Below are positions 36,579 through 44,259 of a DNA stretch of 64,000 nucleotides, piece after piece. Within the stretch, counting starts at the first letter, position 1; each line of letters opens with the position of its first letter. This stretch comes from Planctomycetaceae bacterium. GTDB taxonomy: Bacteria > Planctomycetota > Planctomycetia > Planctomycetales > Planctomycetaceae. The stretch is from assembly GCA_021732785.1 (NCBI GenBank), contig JAKFUG010000008.1:62001-126000 (forward strand), given 5' to 3'. Made by a program: the position numbers and the translations under genes. The notes under the pieces are model-generated. The model saw only the letters and a program-made list of their open reading frames with translations, did no database searches and was not told where the DNA came from.

Positions 36579-37094
36579 ATGTCCGATCGCCGCCGCATTT
36601 TGGACAGCGAACTCCACGCTCACTTCGTTACGTTCTCCTGTTACCGCCGTCGGCAAGCACTGGAAGAAGACCATCCCAAACGGATCGTTCTCGGAACCTT
36701 GAGCAGCCAGCTCCGCGAGCACAACGCCACATGCATCGGCTTCGTGATCATGCCGGAACACGTTCACGCGGTCGTCTGGTTCCCCCAACCGCACCAATTG
36801 AGCCACTTCATGCAGGGTTGGAAACGGCTCAGCAGTCGCACGCTCAAAGAATGGTTCCGCGTCCACCGCCCGCAGTATTACGCGGCTTCCGAAATCGCCG
36901 AACGCTTCTGGCAGCCGAAGTATTATCCGTTCGAGATTGACTCGCAGGAAAAACTGCGCGAGAAGGTGGGGTACATGCACATGAACCCGGTGGTGCGTGG
37001 ACTGGTGCAACGCCCCGAAGATTACCGCTGGAGTTCCGCCCGATGGTGGCTGCAACGCCGGTCCGTGGGCGTGCCACTGGGATGGATCGACTGA
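36579..37094 (+). CDS. REP-associated tyrosine transposase (RAYT, Y1 family)
   Basis: 171-residue Y1 (HUH) transposase, a single-strand DNA nickase. The HUH motif is MPEHVHAVV (H61, H63) and the catalytic Tyr is Y132 in GYMHMNPVVRGLV, followed by the RAYT-type RPEDYRWSSARWWL tail; a conserved HFVTFSCYRRR block opens the domain. Length fits RAYTs rather than full IS200 elements with tnpB. The frame is open upstream to 35889, but the ATG at 36579 gives the family N-terminus (RRILDSELHAHFVTF). Flanked on both sides by REP pairs A and B. Confidence 0.92.
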   Translation: MSDRRRILDSELHAHFVTFSCYRRRQALEEDHPKRIVLGTLSSQLREHNATCIGFVIMPEHVHAVVWFPQPHQLSHFMQGWKRLSSRTLKEWFRVHRPQYYAASEIAERFWQPKYYPFEIDSQEKLREKVGYMHMNPVVRGLVQRPEDYRWSSARWWLQRRSVGVPLGWID

Positions 37095-37108
37095 CAGGCT
37101 CAACAAGA

Positions 37109-37270
37109 GGGGTGGCTCAGATGGCGTCCAGCCATCTGGGGCGGCACAGCCGCAAAGAGGTTCTGTTACAACGGGTTCAAGTCTGGAACCGTGTGGTGAT
37201 TCGGACGATGTGCGTGATGGCCTCTATGTGGCTGCGCCACCCCAGTTTGCCAAAGGCAACTGAGCCACCC
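37109..37270. repeat. BIME-like repeat B flanking the RAYT gene
   Basis: 162-bp near-copy of repeat A in the same orientation, with scattered substitutions (for example GTCCAGCC for GTGCAGCC, CAGTTTGCCAAAGGCAACTG for the right hairpin). The substitutions in the right hairpin are paired (GATTGCC/GGCAATC becomes GTTTGCC/GGCAA-C), keeping the stem. It ends 5 bp before the end of the next gene. Confidence 0.92.
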
Positions 37271-37274
37271 GTCG

Positions 37275-37826
37275 TCATTTGGGTTTTCCTTCCGTCGCTT
37301 GCTCTTGCGATGTCACCACAACGACCAATTCGGATGTGAACGGCCGAAAGTAATAGGGATTCCCAACGATTGGAAAGTCAGCATCCTCGCCACGCTCCAT
37401 AGGTCGGATTTGAACACTCCCGGTTTCATAGACGGTCATCGTCCAGACTTGATTGTCGAGTGACGCCCAATCCTCGAAGTCGGGTAGGGGGTTCTTGCGT
37501 CGGTATGTCGCGGGGCGAATCTGGCCAATGTTGAACTCCACTTTGCCTTCAAACCGAACACCGTCCACTTCTGTCACAGTAAAACGTGGTGAATTGTCTT
37601 TGAGAACGGTTCCCTTCTCTTTGCTGACGGGAATCGACCATCGTCCCCGAACCGTGAGTTTTTGCCCCAGCGGTTTGCCAAGTTGGCCGATCAGAGTCAC
37701 CGTCTTTCCGATATCACTGACACGAATATGGAGCGGCTCGGGCTGCGTTTGAGCGACCAGCATGGGAACCATGATCGAAATTCCGAAGACTGCGGCTGCG
37801 AGTGAAATTCGTGTAATCGGTGACAT
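37275..37826 (-). CDS. Secreted protein of unknown function
   Basis: 183 residues. Signal peptide MSPITRISLAAAVFGISIMVPMLVAQ, then a beta-rich domain of about 155 residues: HIRVSDIGKTVTLIGQLGKPLGQKLTVRGRW, FTVTEVDGVRFEGKVEFNIGQIRP, WTMTVYETGSVQIRPMERGED. The repeated short beta segments and GVRFEGKVEF might indicate an OB- or Ig-like fold; this is inference. No family recognised. Its stop lies right at the edge of repeat B. Divided from sucD by the terminator at 37911. Confidence 0.65.
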   Translation of the reverse strand: MSPITRISLAAAVFGISIMVPMLVAQTQPEPLHIRVSDIGKTVTLIGQLGKPLGQKLTVRGRWSIPVSKEKGTVLKDNSPRFTVTEVDGVRFEGKVEFNIGQIRPATYRRKNPLPDFEDWASLDNQVWTMTVYETGSVQIRPMERGEDADFPIVGNPYYFRPFTSELVVVVTSQEQATEGKPK

Positions 37827-37910
37827 CGTGATGACCTCGGCATGGTGTCGATAGCATTAGAATTACGTTTCTGATCCTAACAATTGCACGGGTTGACCGC
37901 GAAACGCAAA

Positions 37911-37936
37911 ACCCCCGGTTGCGGACAACCGGGGGC
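37911..37936 (-). terminator. Intrinsic terminator downstream of sucD
   Basis: Read leftward: AGCCCCCGGTTG / CAACCGGGGGT stem with a 4-nt loop, then TTTTGCGTTT. It lies 35 bp past the sucD stop and before the next leftward gene. Confidence 0.88.
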
Positions 37937-37970
37937 TAAGTGAGCGGTGTGAAAATGTGGACAAGGGAAC

Positions 37971-38876
37971 TTACTTCCGTCGGGCGATGGCTTCTTTGAC
38001 GGCGGTGCCCATGTCGGCGGGGCTGCGGGCGACGACCACGCCGGCGGCTTCGAGGGCGGCGATCTTTTCTTCTGCCGTTCCCTTGCCACCGGAGATGATC
38101 GCTCCGGCGTGACCCATCCGCTTGCCGGGAGGAGCCGTCTGACCGGCGATAAACGCAGCGACCGGTTTCTTGACGTGGTCGCGGATGTACTCGGCGGCTT
38201 TGATTTCCGCGTTGCCGCCGATTTCGCCGATCATCAGGATTGCTTCGGTCTGGGGATCGTTCTGGAACATTTCGAGGAGTTCGATGTACATCGTGCCGAT
38301 GATCGGGTCGCCGCCGATGCCGACGGCGGTCGATTGTCCCAGGCCGACGTTGCCGAGTTGCCACGCGGCTTCATAGGTGAGAGTGCCGCTCTTGCTGATG
38401 AGGCCGACGCCGCCGGGCTTGTGGATGTAGCCGGGCATGATGCCGATCTTCGCCACGCCGGGGGTGATCACGCCGGGGCAGTTCGGGCCGATGAGCCGGC
38501 TGTTCGGATAGTTATCGTCGAGTTGCTTCTTCGTGCGGGCCATGTCGATGACCGGGATGCCTTCGGTGATCGCCACGATCAACTCAATCCCAGCGTCCGC
38601 GGCTTCGAGGATCGCGTCTCCTGCGAACGGCGGCGGCACGAAAATCAGCGAGCAGTTCGCCCCGGTTTTTTTGCGGGCATCTTCGACGGAATCGAAGACG
38701 GGGAAACCGTCGACCGTGGTGCCTCCTTTGCCCGGCGTGCAACCGCCGACGAACACGTCTTCGCCCGGTCGATGCTCCTGGGCATACGCCCGGCATTGCT
38801 GACTATGAAACAGGCCCGCCTTCCCGGTGATGCCCTGACAAATGATCTTCGTATTGCGGTCAACCAGAATGCTCAT
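37971..38876 (-). CDS. sucD: Succinyl-CoA synthetase subunit alpha
   Basis: 301-residue alpha subunit of the TCA-cycle enzyme that makes ATP (or GTP) from succinyl-CoA, ADP and phosphate. Seen: [21 protein letters not shown] (CoA-binding), [48 protein letters not shown] and the phosphohistidine loop [17 protein letters not shown]. The start ATG at 38876 matches family N-termini; a longer frame exists from 38975. Unusual context: sucC, normally directly upstream, is not here; instead an IS4-type element begins about 175 bp upstream. Terminator downstream at 37911. Confidence 0.96.
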   Translation of the reverse strand: MSILVDRNTKIICQGITGKAGLFHSQQCRAYAQEHRPGEDVFVGGCTPGKGGTTVDGFPVFDSVEDARKKTGANCSLIFVPPPFAGDAILEAADAGIELIVAITEGIPVIDMARTKKQLDDNYPNSRLIGPNCPGVITPGVAKIGIMPGYIHKPGGVGLISKSGTLTYEAAWQLGNVGLGQSTAVGIGGDPIIGTMYIELLEMFQNDPQTEAILMIGEIGGNAEIKAAEYIRDHVKKPVAAFIAGQTAPPGKRMGHAGAIISGGKGTAEEKIAALEAAGVVVARSPADMGTAVKEAIARRK

Positions 38877-39025
38877 ATCGCTGCGATCGCTCTTTCCAGT
38901 CCGAGAAATTTTTCCTATCCGCAGAACGGCGACGCGGTTCAGAAAACCACCGCCGGGAGCGCTTTCGGAAAGCATATCGCTGCGCCGTGGGGATGCCTAG
39001 TCGCGGGGGATGACCTTGTAACCCA

Positions 39026-39045
39026 GCCCGGAGCGCAAGCGACGG
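39026..39045. repeat. GCCCGGAGCGCAAGCGACGG short dispersed repeat
   Basis: One of three copies in the window (others 41201-41221, inverted, and 43473-43494 with one change). Lies six bases outside the left end of the IS4-type element. Confidence 0.7.
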
Positions 39046-39050
39046 CATGA

Positions 39051-40627
39051 CGTGGCACACTACGCCGTTAACCCTTTTTGCATGTCATGTCCGAAGTTGT
39101 TTTGCGTGGGCGACTTGATTGGGAGTGGCCGTGGTGATGACCGGCGGGCCGGGTGGGGGATCGTATTTCTTTCGTGGATAGTCACGACGGGTTTTGTTTC
39201 TCCGTGTGTACTGGTCAATGAGGGCGGCGTCGAGCAGTTCCCCCAGAGATTCGCCGGGTTCGGGAACGCTGTTGTGGTACCGCATGGCGGTGCGGTAGGC
39301 GCGCAACACGCGGGCCACGCTGAGGCGATCGGGCGGAATGTGGCGTCGGGCGAGGTGATGTTCGGCATGCAGCAGCAGAGCCCACAACCCCAACATGGAC
39401 CAGTGTGCCTCACACTCGACATGGTCGGCCTTGTGGCTGCGCAGCTTGTGGCGGTCGAAGGTCCGTTTGAAATGCCGGTAGTACAGTTCGATGCCCCACC
39501 GCAACGTGTAAATTTCGGCGATCTGACGGTCATTGAGCCGCGCTGGGTCGCGCACGGATGTGAGCCAATACCAGGGGTGACGGGCTCCCTGCACGACGAC
39601 CAGCCGCAAGACCAGCGGAGGCTGGTTCTGTGCGGCGGCGCGACAGGGCCAAACGGAGACCGTGCTCCCCGATTCGCGCACGAAGCCGAGCTTCTTCAGC
39701 AGTCGCACGTTGGACCCGACACGAATCACAAACTCCCGCGAGCCGTCCAACATCGCCGTCCAAAACTCGTAGCCGATGAAGTTCGCATCGCAGGCCACCA
39801 ACGCCTCGGGGGGAAGCGCCGCGACCATCTCCCGCAGATGGTGCCGTTCACTGCTGTCAGAAGGGCCGCACCGCCAATCCCAGGGAAGTCCGGTTCCCGC
39901 ATGCCACAGCGTGGTGATCCACAACGGCGGGCTGTCGGCCTTTTTCCCCTTCGCGTGCTTCACTCGGGCCGTCAGCGAACGAGAGCGGTGCTTCCGTGAC
40001 CGCGTTCGACCAGCCTGCTTCCGGCGTTTCCGCCGCGACTTTTTCGGGGAGAAGCGGCCTTCGTTGGAGGCCGTTCGCGGCAACCCCAACCGGCTGCCAT
40101 CACCGCCGAAGATCGCGTCCCCAAACCGCCGGAATCGTGCTCGCAATGCGGTCTGCATCCGCTGGCGTAACGCGACCTTCAGCGCGCCCATCAACGGCGC
40201 GGTCCAACGCACTAGCAGTTTGACAAACGCCTGGTATGAACTGGACGCCGGGACGCTTTGTGGTCGCCATTGAGCCACAATCCTGAGCGCCGTGGAAAAC
40301 CGCAGCAGAAGCGACGGCTCCTCCGCCCAGGCCCACAACAGAGCCGCGGCAATCAACCCCCGCGCGCTCCAGCGACAATCTCCCCGCAACGTAATCGATT
40401 GCAGGTCGATCCCGTCGAACAACCAGTCCACCGCGGCCGACAAGTCTTGAGCGTGCGAACGCGATGAGTTATGAACCTTCCGGTCTCGATGCGACATCCC
40501 CGATTCCTTTCGGGTGAGATTTCGATTGATCCTGCGGTCTTGGTCAACACAGGATGAACGAAACTCTCAATCGCATCGAGACTTGTTTCAGCACCTTCCA
40601 AAAGGGTTAACGGCGTAGCGTGCCACG
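39051..40627 (-). mobile_element. Intact IS4-type insertion sequence
   Basis: 1577-bp element with 28-bp terminal inverted repeats (39051-39078, CGTGGCACACTACGCCGTTA..., and 40600-40627) matching at 27 positions, enclosing one full-length transposase on the minus strand. No clear target-site duplication is visible. Both ends and the gene look intact, so the copy may be recent or active. It lies just upstream of sucD. Confidence 0.9.
39085..40497 (-). CDS. IS4 family DDE transposase
   Basis: 470-residue transposase. DDE residues by position: D133 in GGDGSRLGLP, D237 in ACDANFIGYEF, E337 in YTLRWGIELYYRHFKRT, which is the IS4-type YREK motif (Tyr, Arg, Glu, Lys). An Arg/Lys/Ser-rich segment (KKSRRKRRKQAGRTRSRKHRSRS, about 158-180) lies between the first two acidic residues. 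Length and motif order fit a complete enzyme; no frameshift or internal stop. The 28-bp terminal repeats are its probable substrates. The IS4 subgroup was not assigned. Confidence 0.93.
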   Translation of the reverse strand: MSHRDRKVHNSSRSHAQDLSAAVDWLFDGIDLQSITLRGDCRWSARGLIAAALLWAWAEEPSLLLRFSTALRIVAQWRPQSVPASSSYQAFVKLLVRWTAPLMGALKVALRQRMQTALRARFRRFGDAIFGGDGSRLGLPRTASNEGRFSPKKSRRKRRKQAGRTRSRKHRSRSLTARVKHAKGKKADSPPLWITTLWHAGTGLPWDWRCGPSDSSERHHLREMVAALPPEALVACDANFIGYEFWTAMLDGSREFVIRVGSNVRLLKKLGFVRESGSTVSVWPCRAAAQNQPPLVLRLVVVQGARHPWYWLTSVRDPARLNDRQIAEIYTLRWGIELYYRHFKRTFDRHKLRSHKADHVECEAHWSMLGLWALLLHAEHHLARRHIPPDRLSVARVLRAYRTAMRYHNSVPEPGESLGELLDAALIDQYTRRNKTRRDYPRKKYDPPPGPPVITTATPNQVAHAKQLRT

Positions 40628-40649
40628 GCTGCTGACATCTCGGTGAGAC

Positions 40650-40826
40650 TCAGTAAAAGAAGCCATCTTTGATGATGAAGACTTCTTCCAAGATGATCGC
40701 CGCAATAAAGGCCACGAATCCGGCGAGCAGAAAGAAAATGACGAAGCCGATCTGAAGTGGTAAACCCCATCGCCATGGCGTGAACCAGTTGAAGTTATCC
40801 GGCGGCGAATCGGGATGTTCGTCCGT
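40650..40826 (-). CDS. 58-residue membrane protein, FNWFxPWRW type, apparent ACG start
   Basis: Small single-span protein: short hydrophilic N-terminus (DEHPDSPPDN), then FNWFTPWRWGLPLQ, a 25-residue hydrophobic helix (IGFVIFFLLAGFVAFIAAIIL) and a tail EEVFIIKDGFFY. It aligns with the 52-residue protein at 41005 over the N-terminus, the FNWFxPWRW motif and the helix, and even the DNA before the start aligns (TGATACAATC versus TGATAGAATC). At the place of its paralogue's ATG there is ACG, with an in-frame stop just upstream and no other standard start, so it begins with ACG or has lost its start. No family recognised. Confidence 0.55.
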   Translation of the reverse strand, partial: TDEHPDSPPDNFNWFTPWRWGLPLQIGFVIFFLLAGFVAFIAAIILEEVFIIKDGFFY

Positions 40827-40872
40827 CCCGTGATTGTATCAAAGGAAGACGTGTCGGTGGATGACGGCTGCC

Positions 40873-40956
40873 GCTGTGTGCCACTGGCTCTGCCAGTGTC
40901 TTCTCTCCGGGAATCCTTGTGATGAATCGCACTGGCAGAGCCAGTGGCACACAGCG
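40873..40956. repeat. REP-pair, family 1, copy 3
   Basis: The most regular copy: left unit CTGTGTGCCACTGGCTCTGCC (from 40874) and inverted right unit (40930-40956), 31 bp apart. It lies between the two tandem small membrane genes. Confidence 0.92.
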
Positions 40957-41004
40957 AGGAGCTTAGTCGCACGTCGAAGGTGGATATCGAACGATCGCGT
41001 CGGG

Positions 41005-41163
41005 TTAGAGAAATTTGTCTTCAAACAGCGACAAAAGGAAGAACCATACCATCATCGCGACGATCAGTAGCATGCCGCCCCATGCGAACAAATCTGACCA
41101 CGGCCATCGCCAAGGGGCGAACCAGTTGAATTCTTCTGGTACCTCGGTGCGACATTCGTCCAT
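41005..41163 (-). CDS. 52-residue membrane protein, FNWFxPWRW type
   Basis: Sequence begins MDECRTEVPEEFNWFAPWRWPWSDLF, then a hydrophobic helix (WGGMLLIVAMMVWFFLLSLF) and ends EDKFL. ATG at 41163. Paralogue of the 58-residue protein at 40650; both keep the order acidic N-terminus, FNWFxPWRW, one membrane helix, short acidic or aromatic tail. No SD-like sequence is obvious. Being single-span with a Trp-rich juxtamembrane motif, it could be a small regulator or subunit of a membrane complex; the function is unknown. It lies 77 bp downstream of the MFS/spermidine-synthase-like gene on the same strand. Confidence 0.65.
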   Translation of the reverse strand: MDECRTEVPEEFNWFAPWRWPWSDLFAWGGMLLIVAMMVWFFLLSLFEDKFL

Positions 41164-41200
41164 TCTGCGATTCTATCAAGAGAAAGCAGAGCGGTGTCAT

Positions 41201-41221
41201 CCGTCGCTTGCGCTCCGGACT
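41201..41221. repeat. Short dispersed repeat, inverted copy (CCGTCGCTTGCGCTCCGGAC)
   Basis: Reverse-orientation copy of the 39026 sequence, in the short gap after the MFS/spermidine-synthase-like gene. Confidence 0.65.
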
Positions 41222-41240
41222 GGGACGGGCTTTGTGATGG

Positions 41241-43325
41241 TTACTTCAGAATCCCGACGACGTTGTTGAAGCGGTCGGTCCAGAGTTGCGGTATCCGTGC
41301 GGAAGTCGGCGTCGCGGTGATGGCGGCCTTGATTGTAGGATCGGAAAACTCGGCGGGATCACGGGCGAGGAGCATCCAGTCGCAGCGGGCCTGGGCACGG
41401 TCGGGGCGGTTGTCGGAGTGAATCTTCACCGCGTGCAGGCCGTACCGTTCCGCGGCTCCGGCGATGACCGGCTGCAGGTCGAAATGGCGGTTCGTGATGT
41501 GGAACGCCATCGTGCCGTGGGGCGCGAGGTGCCGGAGATAGATCGCGAAGGCTTCTTCGGTGAGGAGATGGGCCGGGATGGAATCGCTGCTGAAGGCGTC
41601 CAGCACGAGGACATCGAACTGCTGATCGGGCTCGCGTTCCAGTGACAGGCGGGCATCGCCGACGACCATTTCGATCTTCGCCGCGGAGTCTTTCATGTAG
41701 CTGAAATGTTCGTCAGCCAGCCGGATGACATCGGGATTGATCTCATAGAAGCGGAAGACATCACCGGGGCGACCATAAGCCGCGAGGGTGCCGACGCCGA
41801 GACCGACCATGCCGACTTTCCGCGGTCCGGCCAGTTCGGGGCGATTCAGCAGCAGGCCGACGCCGGAGTGTTCTCCGTAGTAGGCCGTGGGGATGTTGCG
41901 TTTCGTGGGTTCGGTGAATTGCATGCCGTGAACAATGCGGCCGTGGACCATGCGGTGCATGGCGTGGTCGGGTTTGTCGGTGTCGGTTTCCACGATGCGG
42001 AGCACGCCGTAGAAATTGCGGGTGATCGCCAGTTCGCCCGGACCGCCCGTGCCTTGAGCGGCGCCGAACGTTTGCAGTCCGCCAAACACAGCGAGCAACA
42101 CGCAGCCCCAAATCCACCGCGGTTTGCCACCGGCCTGCAACCATTCGGGATCGTTCAGGAACAACCACGCGGCAATCGCGCAACAGGCAATCACCGCGGC
42201 GTGCAGTTCGAGATACTGATGAAATATCAGCGGAGCAATCACCCCGACGAGTACACCACCCGCGGCTCCACCGGCACTGGATGCCAGATAGAACGATGTC
42301 AAATACCGCGGCGATGGTTTCAGCCGGACCAGTTCCCCGTGGCAGACCATGCAGCAGAAGAACAGCGACGCAAAATGGACGGTGATCTGCGTGATGATCG
42401 GCACATCACTCGCCGCCCGCATCAACTGGGCGAGACAGACCAGCGTGCCGACGAGGGCGATGGCATACGTCCGCCGCGGGTACCACCATGCGCGATCGAA
42501 GCAGAGAATGAATGACGCCAGGTACAACGTCAGCGGCAGCACCCACAGGAACGGAATTACCGCGACATCAAGGCAGACCTGATTCGTCGTCGCCAGCAAC
42601 ATCACCGAGGCCACAGCCGACAGTCCGAACCATGCCATTCGAGTCGACCAGTTGGGAATTTCTTCAATGCTTGCCGCTTTGCAGTCTCCCCCAGTCGTCT
42701 GCTCTTCAGAAACCTCTTCCTTCCTCCGAGTCATATCCCACGCACAAACCCCGCAACACACCGCAAACGCCACAAATCCCAGCGACCACACCGCGGCTTG
42801 CGATTCCGTCGCCATCCACGGCTCAAACAGGAACGGATACGTCACCAGTCCCAGCACCGAACCGATGTTCGACAACGCATACAATCGATAAACCGCGGTC
42901 CCCGGTCGTCCCTGGCTGAACCATCCCTGCAACAACGGCCCGGTCGCCGAGAGCAGAAAATACGGCAGCCCGACGGTCGCGGCGAGCAGTCCCAGAATGC
43001 GGCCGGTGGGCAACTCCCCGCCGGTCGGTTTCCATGAGGCATCCGGCGTGATGGGCAACGATGTCAATGCAACGACCAGCAGCCCGGCATGCACAATCGC
43101 CTGCCAGCGCGGCGTCAACCAGCGACTACTCGCATGGGCGTACGCATATCCCGCGAAGAGGACCAACTGGAAAAACAGCATGCACGTGGTCCACACGCCC
43201 GGCGTGCCCCCGAACCACGGCAGGATGTACTTGGAAATGAGCGGCTGCACCTGAAAAATCAGGAAGGCACTCATCAAGATGGTGAGGGCATAAGGCCCCG
43301 CCGTCCGTCCGCGCTGTGCCGTCAT
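41241..43325 (-). CDS. Fused MFS-type transporter/spermidine-synthase-like protein
   Basis: 694 residues. The N-terminal ~470 residues hold about a dozen membrane helices beginning SAFLIFQVQPLISKYILPWFGGTPGVWTTCMLFFQ, the signature of this widespread fused family. The C-terminal ~220 residues form a spermidine-synthase-like Rossmann domain: YYGEHSGVGLLL, VGMVGLGVGTLAAYGRPGD, FYEINPDVIRLA, VVGDARLSLE, FDVLVLDAFSSDSIPAHLLTEEAF. Whether it makes polyamines is unknown; many relatives lack tested activity. Start ATG at 43325 chosen because 61 upstream residues are low-complexity repeat translation. The two small FNWF proteins lie downstream on the same strand. Confidence 0.9.
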   Translation of the reverse strand: MTAQRGRTAGPYALTILMSAFLIFQVQPLISKYILPWFGGTPGVWTTCMLFFQLVLFAGYAYAHASSRWLTPRWQAIVHAGLLVVALTSLPITPDASWKPTGGELPTGRILGLLAATVGLPYFLLSATGPLLQGWFSQGRPGTAVYRLYALSNIGSVLGLVTYPFLFEPWMATESQAAVWSLGFVAFAVCCGVCAWDMTRRKEEVSEEQTTGGDCKAASIEEIPNWSTRMAWFGLSAVASVMLLATTNQVCLDVAVIPFLWVLPLTLYLASFILCFDRAWWYPRRTYAIALVGTLVCLAQLMRAASDVPIITQITVHFASLFFCCMVCHGELVRLKPSPRYLTSFYLASSAGGAAGGVLVGVIAPLIFHQYLELHAAVIACCAIAAWLFLNDPEWLQAGGKPRWIWGCVLLAVFGGLQTFGAAQGTGGPGELAITRNFYGVLRIVETDTDKPDHAMHRMVHGRIVHGMQFTEPTKRNIPTAYYGEHSGVGLLLNRPELAGPRKVGMVGLGVGTLAAYGRPGDVFRFYEINPDVIRLADEHFSYMKDSAAKIEMVVGDARLSLEREPDQQFDVLVLDAFSSDSIPAHLLTEEAFAIYLRHLAPHGTMAFHITNRHFDLQPVIAGAAERYGLHAVKIHSDNRPDRAQARCDWMLLARDPAEFSDPTIKAAITATPTSARIPQLWTDRFNNVVGILK

Positions 43326-43423
43326 GTCCGAAAATTCCCAGGATACCGATTCTACCGCCCGTGCGGCGGTCGCAACGATGTCGCGAAAACACCACACGCT
43401 GCGTAACTCTAGCTCGCGAAATC

Positions 43424-43455
43424 GGGTTGAGGGTGAAGGGTTGAAGGTTGAGGGT
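43424..43455. repeat. GGTTGAGGGTGAAGGGTTGA low-complexity repeat
   Basis: G-rich direct repeat of GGTTGAGGGT-type units upstream of the MFS/spermidine-synthase-like gene; resembles one arm of the 23798 element but lacks the partner arm. Confidence 0.6.
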
Positions 43456-43472
43456 AAGATAGTCTCCGTCAC

Positions 43473-43494
43473 AGCCCGGAGCGCAACCGACGGG
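43473..43494. repeat. Short dispersed repeat (AGCCCGGAGCGCAACCGACG)
   Basis: Third copy of the 39026 sequence, with AACC in place of AAGC, about 30 bp before the DUF4375 gene. Confidence 0.65.
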
Positions 43495-43522
43495 TGTCCC
43501 GCTATCATTCGTGGGCTATCGC

Positions 43523-44140
43523 ATGGCAGAACTACCTCGTGAGAACCAACTGTTGGGCTGGATCCAAGGGACGAATGATCCCGAAAAAATCGCCCGGTAC
43601 ATCGCTGAATTGGAGTCGATTCCCGCCAAGTCGTTTCAGTTCCACGAGCGATGGTATTTCATTCACGGCGATTGCAATTACTCAGCGTGTTGGACGGACG
43701 AAGGCTACGATCCCGCACAAAGCCCGATGCCGCGTGACATCCAGCTTCTTTCCGCAACACGCTATGGATATGAAGACATCCTAAATGGTGGGTTTCACCA
43801 GTTTTTCTGGAATCCAGGTGGGGTATTCGCTCCGGAAATGGAGGAGTGGTTTGCTCGCACTGGCCTCTCTGACGTTGCTAGCATCATGCGAAAAGCTATG
43901 AAGTTGCTCCAACCGCTATACTCGCGGTCGCGAGAGCAACGAATGGACTTTCTCGATGCGTACACCCAGGAGCATCTCTCCGATTCGAGTCCAAGCTCCG
44001 ATTGGAATCCATTCGATGGACTCGATGACAAGTTCTACACGGCACTTCCGCGAGCTCGAATTTATCAAGCGGCTGATATCTGGTTGCGTGATGTCTGTGG
44101 AATCACATCGCTTGCCCAATCGTACGATGCCCCGCGATGA
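43523..44140 (+). CDS. DUF4375 (DMP19-like) protein
   Basis: 205 residues. The block LSATRYGYEDILNGGFHQFFWNPGGVFAPEMEEWF matches the DUF4375/DMP19 hallmark NGGFxQFFxN; the surrounding helices agree. DMP19 of Neisseria is a DNA-mimic protein that blocks a transcription factor; most DUF4375 proteins are uncharacterised and that role should not be assumed here. Start taken as ATG at 43523; a GTG four codons earlier is in frame. The C-terminus is Ser/Asp-rich in places (SDSSPSSDWNPFDGLDD). Followed by the 30-bp palindrome at 44151. Confidence 0.75.
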   Translation: MAELPRENQLLGWIQGTNDPEKIARYIAELESIPAKSFQFHERWYFIHGDCNYSACWTDEGYDPAQSPMPRDIQLLSATRYGYEDILNGGFHQFFWNPGGVFAPEMEEWFARTGLSDVASIMRKAMKLLQPLYSRSREQRMDFLDAYTQEHLSDSSPSSDWNPFDGLDDKFYTALPRARIYQAADIWLRDVCGITSLAQSYDAPR

Positions 44141-44150
44141 TCTGAAGAAT

Positions 44151-44230
44151 GTAGGGTTTGCCGAGTCTGCGAGGCGAACCTTTTGACGACGCCTAGAATT
44201 GGTTCGCCTCGCGGACTCGGCAAACCCTAC
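44151..44230. repeat. 30-bp-arm inverted repeat (GTAGGGTTTGCCGAGTCTGC family)
   Basis: Arms 44151-44180 and 44201-44230 pair at 29 of 30 positions around a 20-nt loop. It starts 11 bp after the DUF4375 stop and ends 30 bp before the ferritin-like gene, both on the same strand, so it may terminate one transcript and shield the next. No T-tract follows. Confidence 0.88.
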
Positions 44231-44259
44231 CAGATGCACCAGATGCGAAGAGCCTTTTT

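Larger units (their letters stand above)
36391..37270 (+). mobile_element. RAYT locus: Y1 transposase flanked by two cognate REP pairs
   Basis: A single REP-associated tyrosine transposase gene (36579-37094) sits between two direct ~165-bp repeats, each an inverted pair of REP units. This arrangement is the known REPtron plan, in which the transposase acts on its own REP hairpins. No IS200-type subterminal ends or tnpB were seen, so it is probably a resident, partly domesticated element. The same REP unit was not noticed elsewhere in the window; other REP families here differ in sequence. Confidence 0.85.

Noticed and set aside
39040-40640. Target-site duplication flanking the IS4-type element
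   Set aside because: Candidate CGTGGCAC/CGTGCCAC is better explained as part of the inverted repeats; no direct duplication of 8 bp or more is evident.
40839-41024. Short ORFs across the REP pair (for example a 61-codon frame)
   Set aside because: They translate the repeat arms (CHWLCQC-type peptides) and recur at each repeat copy; not genes.
43326-43508. 61-residue N-terminal extension of the MFS/spermidine-synthase-like protein
   Set aside because: It covers the dispersed repeats at 43424-43494, and the family begins at the ATG 43325.
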